Shown here in pieces: positions 34,197 to 41,125 of a stretch of 59,389 nt of DNA. The notes beneath the pieces are model-generated. The model made no database searches. It was given only the letters and a program-made list of their open reading frames with translations, and had not been told where the DNA came from. A program made the position numbers and the translations under genes. The stretch is from the NCBI GenBank assembly GCA_046723645.1, contig JBKOUY010000048.1, positions 1-59,389 on the forward strand. The letters run 5' to 3'. Source of the DNA: DASQUK01 sp046723645 (lineage in GTDB: Bacteria; Actinomycetota; Acidimicrobiia; Acidimicrobiales; VFJN01). Every line of letters begins with the position of its first letter. Position 1 is the stretch's first letter.

Positions 34197-34939
34197 CCAG
34201 TGTCGACGCGACCGGTGCCGACGGCCCGGCGGTGCTCGAGCTGCGGAACGTGTCGGCGGCCTACGGCCCCTTCCGCGCGCTGTTCGGCGTGAGCCTGACG
34301 GTCGGGCCGGGCGAGGCGGTGGCCCTGCTGGGCGCGAACGGGGCCGGCAAGACCACCGTGGCGCGGGTGGCCACCGGCCTGGTGGCACCCACCGCCGGGT
34401 CGGTGCTCGTCGAAGGCAACGACTTCACGAAGTCGGGTGGCTTCGAGTTCGCACGCGCCGGCGTGGCGCACGCGCCCGAGGGGCGCTCCGTGTTCGCGAC
34501 GCTGACCGTCGAGGAGAACCTCACGCTGTCGTTCCGGCAGTCCAAGGGCCGGAGCGGGGTCGGTCCCGGGCTCGAGCAGGCCTTCGGCATGTTCCCCGTG
34601 CTCGGCGAGCGGCGCCGGCAGCTCGCGGGCACGCTGTCCGGCGGGGAACAGCGGATGCTCTCGATGGTGCGCGTGCTGGTGGAATCCCCCGCGGTGCTGG
34701 TCGCCGACGAGCTGTCGCTCGGGCTCGCACCGAAGGTCGTCGACGGCGTCTACGACAGCCTCGGCAAGCTCCGGGAGCAGGGCAGCTCGCTGCTCATCGT
34801 CGAGCAGCACGTCGGCCACGCGCTGGACCTGTGCGACCGCGTGGTCCTGCTCCACCACGGCGCAATCACGTGGGAGGGCCCGAGCGATCACGCCGCCGAC
34901 CGGGTGATCGCCGAACTGTTCGAGCCGGCGGCTCCCTGA
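34193..34939 (+). CDS. ABC transporter ATP-binding protein (LivF-like)
   Basis: A 248-aa ATPase that completes the importer. Walker A GANGAGKTT, LivF-type segment GVAHAPEGRSVFATLTVEENL, signature LSGGEQRMLSMVRVL, Walker B VLVADELSLGLAP and switch His in LIVEQHVGHALDL. Its GTG overlaps the LivG-like stop. The thiolase-like gene begins six bases after its stop, which suggests transport and metabolism are co-transcribed. Confidence 0.94.
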   Translation: MTSVDATGADGPAVLELRNVSAAYGPFRALFGVSLTVGPGEAVALLGANGAGKTTVARVATGLVAPTAGSVLVEGNDFTKSGGFEFARAGVAHAPEGRSVFATLTVEENLTLSFRQSKGRSGVGPGLEQAFGMFPVLGERRRQLAGTLSGGEQRMLSMVRVLVESPAVLVADELSLGLAPKVVDGVYDSLGKLREQGSSLLIVEQHVGHALDLCDRVVLLHHGAITWEGPSDHAADRVIAELFEPAAP

Positions 34940-34945
34940 CCGCCG

Positions 34946-36118
34946 ATGGGTGAGCCGCTGGAGCGCCGTGCCGTCATCTCCGGCATCGGCCAGTCCGACA
35001 TCGGCCGCCGGCTCCACCGCAGCGGGCTCGACCTCACCATCGAGGCCACCGAGCGCGCCGTCGCCGATGCCGGCCTGACCCTCGATGACATTGACGGGGT
35101 GTCGACCTACCCGGGATCGGGCGGCCCCTTCGGCGGCGCGTCCGGCGCCGACCTCCACGACGCCCTCCGGCTCCGCCTCGCCTGGCGCGACGGCGGGCTC
35201 GAGACCGCCGGCCAACTCGGCGCGGTGCACAAGGCGGTGCTGGCGGTGGCGGCCGGGCTCGCCCGCCACGTCGTCGTGTTTCGCACTGTGGTGGAGGGGA
35301 GCGGGAAGCCGCTGCGGCCCGGCGGAGCCGGCGGTGGCGGCGGGCTGCCGGCGTCCATGCGCTACCTCATCCCCTACGGCGCCGGGTCGGCGGCCAACTG
35401 GATCGCCTGCTACGCGATGCGGCACATGCACGAGTACGGGACGACCCGGGAGCACCTCGGTGCCATCGCGATCAACGCCCGCACCTTCGCGGCCATGAAT
35501 CCCAAGGCGATCTACACGGAGCCGATGACGATGGACGACTACCTGAGCGTCCGCATGATCTCGGAGCCGTTCTGCCTCTACGACTGCGACGTCCCGTGCG
35601 ACGGGTCCACCGTCGTGGTCGTCTCACACCGCGACTACGCCCCCGACGCGCCCCACGCCGTCGCCCACGTCAACGCCATCGGCACCGGCATCCGCGGCCG
35701 CCCGAGCTGGGACCAGTTCGATGACCTCACCACGATGACCATGCGGGACTCGGCCGCGTCGCTGTGGGCCCGCACCGAGCTCACCGCCGGCGACGTCGAT
35801 ACCGCACAGCTCTACGACGGCTTCAGCTGGCTCACGCTGGCGTGGCTGGAGGCGCTGGGCTTCTGCGGGCGGGGCGAGGGTGGCCCGTTCGTCGAGGCTG
35901 GCAAGCGCATCGGCCTCGGCGGCACGCTCCCGCTCAACACATGGGGCGGCCAGCTCTCATCCGGGCGGCTCCACGGCTTCGGCTTCCTCCACGAGGGGGT
36001 CCTGCAGCTCCGGGGCGGCGCCGGCGCCCGCCAGGTCCAGGGCGCCGAGGTGGCCATGGTGGCCGCCGGGGGCGGCCCTGAGTGCGGCTGCCTCCTGCTG
36101 ACCAAGGGGACGGGATGA
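34946..36118 (+). CDS. Thiolase-fold protein, SCP2/Ltp-like (probable aldolase partner of DUF35)
   Basis: A 390-aa thiolase-fold protein of the nonspecific lipid-transfer group. AVISGIGQSDIGRR opens it; the nucleophilic Cys expected in the first half of true thiolases is not seen. The second half carries QLYDGFSWLTLAWLEALGFCGRGEGGPF and LPLNTWGGQLSSGRLHGFG, the Tyr- and Gly-rich motifs of Ltp2-type retro-aldolases. The stop overlaps the ATG of a DUF35 gene (ATGA), the known partner of such aldolases in steroid side-chain cleavage. Thiolase activity cannot be ruled out. Confidence 0.88.
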   Translation: MGEPLERRAVISGIGQSDIGRRLHRSGLDLTIEATERAVADAGLTLDDIDGVSTYPGSGGPFGGASGADLHDALRLRLAWRDGGLETAGQLGAVHKAVLAVAAGLARHVVVFRTVVEGSGKPLRPGGAGGGGGLPASMRYLIPYGAGSAANWIACYAMRHMHEYGTTREHLGAIAINARTFAAMNPKAIYTEPMTMDDYLSVRMISEPFCLYDCDVPCDGSTVVVVSHRDYAPDAPHAVAHVNAIGTGIRGRPSWDQFDDLTTMTMRDSAASLWARTELTAGDVDTAQLYDGFSWLTLAWLEALGFCGRGEGGPFVEAGKRIGLGGTLPLNTWGGQLSSGRLHGFGFLHEGVLQLRGGAGARQVQGAEVAMVAAGGGPECGCLLLTKGTG

Positions 36119-36516
36119 GCGCGCCGCCGCGTTTCATCGCCGCGGACGAGAGCGACGAGTTCTTCTGGCGCAGCGGCGCCGACGGCATCCTGCGGTTCCT
36201 GCGCTGCGCCAGCTGCAGGCGGATCCATCACCCTCCCGTGCCGCGCTGTCCACACTGCGGCAGCCGCGACCTGGCGCCCGACGCCGTGTCCGGCCGTGCG
36301 ACGGTCGCGACCTACACGGTGAACCACCAGCCGTTCATGCCGGGGTTCGAGCCGCCCTACGTCATCGCCATCGTCGAGCTCGAGGACGACCCCACGGTCC
36401 GGCTCACAACCAACATCCTCGATTGCCCCATCGAGGACGTCCGCATCGGCATGCCGGTCGAGGTCACCTTCGAGCCCAGCGGCGAGTGGTTCGTCCCGCT
36501 GTTCCGGCCCCGCTGA
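36115..36516 (+). CDS. DUF35 zinc-ribbon/OB-fold protein
   Basis: A 133-aa protein. The rubredoxin-like zinc ribbon is RCASCRRIHHPPVPRCPHCGS (two Cys-x-x-Cys), followed by an OB-fold (VATYTVNHQPFMPGFEPPYVIAIVELEDD). Proteins of this type form complexes with thiolase-fold aldolases and bind acyl-CoA. ATGA overlap with the upstream gene supports a 1:1 complex. No membrane segment. Confidence 0.92.
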   Translation: MSAPPRFIAADESDEFFWRSGADGILRFLRCASCRRIHHPPVPRCPHCGSRDLAPDAVSGRATVATYTVNHQPFMPGFEPPYVIAIVELEDDPTVRLTTNILDCPIEDVRIGMPVEVTFEPSGEWFVPLFRPR

Positions 36517-36626
36517 CGCCCGGTCGGCGCTCCGACGGGCGGTGGCGCTGTTCCGGCGTTCGGATGCGCCGGAATCCGCGCGTTGGGACGCCGGTTCGGT
36601 CCCGTACGTCGGCGAAGCGTGGGTTC

Positions 36627-36640
36627 TGACACTCACGTCA
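36627..36640. promoter_or_regulatory. Operator-like palindrome TGAC-ACTCAC-GTCA (ferredoxin promoter)
   Basis: Fifth copy, and the best placed. TTCTGA (36624-36629) and GATACT (36647-36652) are separated by 17 bases and fit a promoter; the palindrome lies between them. The ferredoxin ATG follows at 36666. Confidence 0.65.
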
Positions 36641-36665
36641 GGTGCGGATACTCTCGGCGGTCGTG

Positions 36666-36860
36666 ATGAAGGTTCGGATCGATGCCGAGATGTGCACCGG
36701 GCACGGGCGCTGCTACGCGCTGGCGCCCGAGGTGTTCGAGCCCGACGACGACGGCCACGGCGCGGTGCTCCACGGGGGCGACGTCGCGGCCGGCCAGGAG
36801 GATGCGGCCCGCAGGGCGGCCAACAACTGCCCCGAGCGGGCGATCACCGTCGAGGAGTGA
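36666..36860 (+). CDS. Small 3Fe-4S-type ferredoxin
   Basis: A 64-aa ferredoxin: MKVRIDAEMCTGHGRCYALAP at the start and NNCPERAITVEE at the end. The Cys-x-x-His-x-x-Cys ... Cys-Pro arrangement is that of P450-associated ferredoxins in which His replaces a ligand of a 4Fe-4S cluster. It is the likely electron donor of one or both P450s; no ferredoxin reductase is encoded in the window. ATG 36666 is chosen over 36642, which would overlap the promoter. Confidence 0.93.
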   Translation: MKVRIDAEMCTGHGRCYALAPEVFEPDDDGHGAVLHGGDVAAGQEDAARRAANNCPERAITVEE

Positions 36861-36881
36861 CGCCGCCCGCCGGGGCGGGGC

Positions 36882-38252
36882 TCACCGTCCGAGGAAGCCG
36901 CGCTCGATGATGTGGGCCGTGGCGGGGATCGTGGACGGGCCGACCGTGCGGGCCCCGAAGGCGTCGAGCAGCGCCACCATGACGAGCGCCTCGGTGTCGA
37001 CATCGCCGAACCCGCGCGGCTCGAGGAACCGCGCCAACCGGCGTCGGCCCCAGTCGAGCGCGGCGGCCGACTCCGGCTGCAGGCTGGGGTCGTCGGCCGT
37101 GGCGTCGAGCCAGACGCGGATCATCGCCGCCTCGGACGCCTGCGTCGTCTGGTAGCGCCGCAGCCACTGGCGCAGCGTCGCCGATGTCGTCTTGGCGCTG
37201 GCGGCGGGACCGCCGGCTGCGGCGCCAGCGGCGATGTCGGGGATGTCGGCCATCGCCAACGACACCGTGCGGATGGCGCGCACGGTGAGGAGGCGGATCA
37301 GATGGTCCTTGTTGTCGAAGTAGCGATAGAAGGCGCCATGGGACACCTTGGCGGCCTGCGTGATGTCGTCGACCCTCGTGCCGTGGTAGCCGCGCGCCAC
37401 GAGGACGTCGTGGCCGGCGGCCAGCAGCGCCGCGAGCGTTCGTGCCCCCGTGGGGCTCAGGTCCTCGGGGCCGTCGTCGGTCTGCAGGCCCTGGAGCATC
37501 ACCGGGCCCAGGGGCACGCGGGGCGGCCGGCGCCTCGCCGGCGCGTGTACGTTCACGGCCGGGTCGAGCCCGCCCACGAGGGTTCGGTGCACGATGTCGG
37601 TGATGGCGTCGTCGACGCGCGAGCGGGGATAGCCGGAGGCGCCGCCGGCCCCCTGCAGCGCCGAGCCGACGATCTCGGCGACGCTTCGGGCCCGCGTCAT
37701 GCACTCGAGCAGGAGGGCGATCGCCTCGTCGAGCTGCCGGCTGGGCAGCACGGACGTCGTGAGCTTCGCGCGCACCTCCGCCACCGTTCGGTCTGCGATG
37801 CGGGCGGAGCCGCTGGCGACGGCCTCGTCGCTCTCGGCCGCCGCCTGGTGCGCCTCGAACACCGGCTCGTAGCGGTCGTAGATCTCGCCGTGGCGCCCGA
37901 CCCAGGCCCGAAGGGTCTCCCAACCCTCGAGGTCGGCCGTCACCGGCCCGAGCGCTTCGGCCGACGCCACGAGCTGGCGTGCCACTTGGCCGGCGAGGTG
38001 GCGGAACACGTCCTCCTTGCTGGAGAAGTACTGGTAGAAGGCGGCACGTGAGCAGCCGGCCACCTCGGTGATCCGGATCACCCCGCACTGGTGGTAGCCC
38101 TCCTCGCCGAACACCTGGAGGGCCGCCTCGAGGATCCGTTGATGGGCGCGCTGGCCGCGGGCCCCCACGCGTGGATTGTCGGAGAATGGGGCCCGCCTCA
38201 GGACCGAAGTGGGATCCCCGTCGGGGAGCTGCTTGGCAGCGTGTGGTCCCAT
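36882..38252 (-). CDS. Tandem TetR family regulator (two complete HTH/ligand units)
   Basis: A 456-aa protein that contains two TetR repressors in a row. The first HTH is at about residues 33-83 (AHQRILEAALQVFGEEGYH, GCSRAAFYQYFSSKEDVF). The second is at about 268-318 (RTLAALLAAGHDVLVARGYHG, KVSHGAFYRYFDNKDHL). Each is followed by a helical domain, with a Pro/Arg linker near 238-250. TetR proteins normally dimerise, so a tandem monomer could mimic a dimer or bind two sites. It is convergent with ferredoxin and is a candidate for the TGAC-N6-GTCA regulator. Confidence 0.93.
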   Translation of the reverse strand: MGPHAAKQLPDGDPTSVLRRAPFSDNPRVGARGQRAHQRILEAALQVFGEEGYHQCGVIRITEVAGCSRAAFYQYFSSKEDVFRHLAGQVARQLVASAEALGPVTADLEGWETLRAWVGRHGEIYDRYEPVFEAHQAAAESDEAVASGSARIADRTVAEVRAKLTTSVLPSRQLDEAIALLLECMTRARSVAEIVGSALQGAGGASGYPRSRVDDAITDIVHRTLVGGLDPAVNVHAPARRRPPRVPLGPVMLQGLQTDDGPEDLSPTGARTLAALLAAGHDVLVARGYHGTRVDDITQAAKVSHGAFYRYFDNKDHLIRLLTVRAIRTVSLAMADIPDIAAGAAAGGPAASAKTTSATLRQWLRRYQTTQASEAAMIRVWLDATADDPSLQPESAAALDWGRRRLARFLEPRGFGDVDTEALVMVALLDAFGARTVGPSTIPATAHIIERGFLGR

Positions 38253-38340
38253 GACAACTCTCAGCTCGACGACGGACCCCGAAATCTAGCAGCGCCGTCA
38301 ACTTGGCCGGTGGACCAGCCCGAATCCCCGATCCCGCACG

Positions 38341-38358
38341 GGCCCGCGACTGCGGGCC
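38341..38358 (-). terminator. Stem-loop after the second amidohydrolase gene
   Basis: GGCCCGC (38341-38347) and GCGGGCC (38352-38358) form a perfect stem with loop GACT, six bases beyond the amidohydrolase stop. It would separate that gene from the tandem TetR gene on the same strand. Confidence 0.55.
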
Positions 38359-38363
38359 ACTGG

Positions 38364-39557
38364 TCAGGCGGCGACGCCGATCCCCATGAGGCCGCCCAGG
38401 TTGCCGCCCATGATCTTGACCACGTCGTCCCGGGGCATCCCCTCGAGCTCGTCGACGTAGGTGATGGGATCGGCCATGCCCTCGGGATGGGGGAAGTCCG
38501 ATCCGAACAGCACGTGGTCGGCCCCCAGCAGGTCCACCAGGCCCCTGATGTCCTCCTCGTGGAAGGGATGGACGTAGATGTTGCGCTTGAAGACGTCGAT
38601 CGGGTGCTCGAGGAACCCCTGCGGCATCATCCGGTAGCCCTCCCGCAGGTTGTGGAAGAGCGGGCGCACGAAGGCGCTGCCGTTCTCGACGACGGCGATC
38701 CTGAGGGCCGGGAACCGCGACAGGGCGCCGTGGCAGATCATCGCCGCCATGGTGTCCTCGATGGGCCGGTGCCCCATGGCGACCGACCGGAAGGCCGTGG
38801 ACTTGAACGGGAGGAACTCGCGGGTGCCCTCCCAGTCGTTGACGTACCGGGCGTAGCCGCTGTCCGACGAGTGCATCGCCACCAGCACGCCCAGGTCGAC
38901 GACGCGTTGCCAGAACGGGTCGAACTCGGGGAGCCCGGGCGACCGGGACGTGCCGTCGAGGCTGGGCACCGGTGCCGGCCGGATGAGCACCACCTTGGCG
39001 CCCCGCTCCACCACCCACTCGAGCTCCTCGATGGCACGCTCGACGATCGGCAGCGTGATGACCGGCGTGGGGAAGATGCGCCCCTCGTAGTCGTAGGTCC
39101 ACGTCTCGAGCATCCACTCGTTGAGCGCGTGGATGACGGCGTGCGTGGCGCGCACGTCGTCGCGCAGGCGCTCCTCCACGAGGCTGGCCAGCGTGGGGAA
39201 CATGAGGGCCCGATCGATGCCGAGCTCGTCCATCAGCTCGAGGCGGGGACCGGGCTCGCGAAACGCCGGGATTGCACGCATCGGCTCGCCGATGATCTCC
39301 CGATAGCTCTTTCCCTCGGGGTTGCCCCGCTTGAAGTACTCCTCCTGTGCCCCCGGCTTGGCGATGACGTCGAACGTGGGGTTGGGGATGTACTCGCTGA
39401 TGGTGCCGGCGACGACGATCTTGGTGCGGCCCCGGACGTCCACGTAGTCGATGACGCCCGCGTACTGGTCGGGCACGTGCTTGGTCAGCGCTTCCTTCGT
39501 CTCGTACATGTGGTTGTCGGCGTCGAAGACGTCGAAGTCCAGCGATCGGGAGGGCAC
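38364..39557 (-). CDS. Amidohydrolase family 2 protein
   Basis: A 397-aa protein of the ACMSD-like amidohydrolase group. The N-terminal motif is FDVFDADNHMYETKEAL (Asp-Asn-His), followed by YVDVRGRTKIVVAG, LDELGIDRALMFPTL, VLVAMHSSDSGY and HVLFGSDFPHPEGMADP, with the conserved metal-site Asp/His. It differs from the other amidohydrolase in the window (Asp-Asp-His). GTG 39557 has AGAGGT six bases upstream. A TGAC-N6-GTCA site lies 72 bases upstream. The reaction (hydrolysis or decarboxylation) is unknown. Confidence 0.9.
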   Translation of the reverse strand: MPSRSLDFDVFDADNHMYETKEALTKHVPDQYAGVIDYVDVRGRTKIVVAGTISEYIPNPTFDVIAKPGAQEEYFKRGNPEGKSYREIIGEPMRAIPAFREPGPRLELMDELGIDRALMFPTLASLVEERLRDDVRATHAVIHALNEWMLETWTYDYEGRIFPTPVITLPIVERAIEELEWVVERGAKVVLIRPAPVPSLDGTSRSPGLPEFDPFWQRVVDLGVLVAMHSSDSGYARYVNDWEGTREFLPFKSTAFRSVAMGHRPIEDTMAAMICHGALSRFPALRIAVVENGSAFVRPLFHNLREGYRMMPQGFLEHPIDVFKRNIYVHPFHEEDIRGLVDLLGADHVLFGSDFPHPEGMADPITYVDELEGMPRDDVVKIMGGNLGGLMGIGVAA

Positions 39558-39628
39558 GTCGTACCTCTCAGTCGTGCAGGGGAGTGTCCTGTGGCGGCGA
39601 GTGGCCAGGCGAGAGCGTAAGGCGTTTC

Positions 39629-39642
39629 TGACAGGTGCGTCA
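39629..39642. promoter_or_regulatory. Operator-like palindrome TGAC-AGGTGC-GTCA (amidohydrolase side)
   Basis: Sixth copy, in the 210-base divergent gap between the second amidohydrolase and the second CoA transferase. Left flank TTTC is shared with the next site. Confidence 0.62.
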
Positions 39643-39716
39643 ATCGACGGCGGGCGCCCGGCCCTACACGGCACCCGCTACTAGCCCTGGGACCGATCGG
39701 ACCGCACTACGGTTTC

Positions 39717-39730
39717 TAACTGTTGCGTCA
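39717..39730. promoter_or_regulatory. Operator-like palindrome TAAC-TGTTGC-GTCA (CoA transferase side)
   Basis: Seventh copy. TACGGT (39708-39713) lies four bases upstream and the start codon 37 bases downstream. Together with the importer site it forms the TAAC subtype with the right part T-x-T-T-G-C-G-T-C-A. Confidence 0.6.
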
Positions 39731-39767
39731 GTGCCAGAGCGGCTCGACCCGGGAGGGGTAGTCACCG

Positions 39768-40985
39768 ATGGGGATCATGGACGGCGTTCGTGTGCTGGAG
39801 GTGGCGGCGTGGACCTACGTGCCATCGGCCGGTGCGGTCCTCGCCGAGTGGGGTGCCGACGTCATCAAGGTCGAACACCCCGAATCGGGCGACCCGCAAC
39901 GTGGCCTGGTGTCATCGGGGCTGGTGCCGGCCGGGCCCGGGGACGTCAACCACATGATCGAGCTCCCGAATCGGGGCAAGCGGAGCGTCGGCATCGACCT
40001 GCGGACCGACGAGGGCCACGACGTCCTCATGGGGTTGGCGGCCCACAGCGACGTGTTCCTCACCAACTTCCTCCCCCCGGCCCGCAGGGCGCTGCGGCTG
40101 GAGGTGGACGACGTGCGCGCTGTCAACCCGAGCATCATCTACGTGCGTGGCTCCGGTCAGGGCCAGCGCGGGCCGGAGGCCGATCGGGGCGGGTACGACG
40201 GCTGCTCGTTCTGGGCACGAGCGGTCGCCGACATCGCAACGCCGGCGGGGTTGGAATGGCCGATCAGCCAGCCGGGGCCGGCCTTCGGCGACCTCATCGG
40301 CGGGGCCTTGATCGCCGGCGGGATATCGGCCGCCCTCTACCACCGGGAGCGCACCGGTGAGGCGCTGGTCGTCGACAACTCGCTCCTCGCCACTGCGCTC
40401 TGGGCCACGTCGGCGAGCGTGCTGGCGGCGGGGCTCTTTGGCATCGGCAAGATGCCCAGCTTCGACCGCCGCGATGTGCCCAACCCGATCGTCAACACCT
40501 ACCGGACGAGCGATGGCCGGTTCCTGTCGCTGATCATGCTGCAGTCCGACCGCTACTGGCCCGAGTTCGTCAGGAAGATCGGGCACCCCGAGCTCGTCGA
40601 CGACGAGCGCTTCGCGGACGCCGCCGCCCGCGCCGAGAACCGCCGCGAATGCGTCGAGACCCTGGACGCGATCTTCGCCACCCGCACCTTCGACGAATGG
40701 CGGGAGGTGCTGATGGACGTCGAGGGCGTGTGGGCACCGGTGGAGACGCCGGGGGAGTTGCTCGAGGACCCGCAGGTTGTCGACAACGGCTACGTGCGCG
40801 ACGTCCTGGCCCACAGCGGCGCGACCTTCCGCATGGTGCCGTCCCCCTTGCAGTTCGACGAGACGCCGCCGGACCTGACGCGGGCGCCGGACCACGGGGA
40901 ACACACCGACGACGTCCTGCGGGAGCTGCTCGGGCTCGGGACGGACGAGCTGCTCGACCTCAAGGTGAAGGGTGCGATCCTTTAA
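39768..40985 (+). CDS. CaiB/BaiF class III CoA transferase
   Basis: A 405-aa paralogue of the enzyme at 28411. VLEVAAWTYVPSAGAVL, EWGADVIKVEHPESGDPQ, LPNRGKRSVGIDLRTDEG and PAFGDLIGGALIAGG (catalytic Asp) match it piece by piece. Two copies in one regulon suggest two different acids or donor/acceptor pairs. Start ATG is the first after the operator; GGGAGGGG lies upstream. Confidence 0.93.
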   Translation: MGIMDGVRVLEVAAWTYVPSAGAVLAEWGADVIKVEHPESGDPQRGLVSSGLVPAGPGDVNHMIELPNRGKRSVGIDLRTDEGHDVLMGLAAHSDVFLTNFLPPARRALRLEVDDVRAVNPSIIYVRGSGQGQRGPEADRGGYDGCSFWARAVADIATPAGLEWPISQPGPAFGDLIGGALIAGGISAALYHRERTGEALVVDNSLLATALWATSASVLAAGLFGIGKMPSFDRRDVPNPIVNTYRTSDGRFLSLIMLQSDRYWPEFVRKIGHPELVDDERFADAAARAENRRECVETLDAIFATRTFDEWREVLMDVEGVWAPVETPGELLEDPQVVDNGYVRDVLAHSGATFRMVPSPLQFDETPPDLTRAPDHGEHTDDVLRELLGLGTDELLDLKVKGAIL

Positions 40986-41125
40986 CACCGACGAGTAGCG
41001 CGCATTTGTTCGGCGCCCACCTATGACGACAGGCGCGGCGCGATCTGCGATCATGACGCTGGGAGCCGCTGGGGGTGCGTTGCGTGAGGCCGCAACCACC
41101 GCCGAGACGCCAGGGGGAAACGTAG

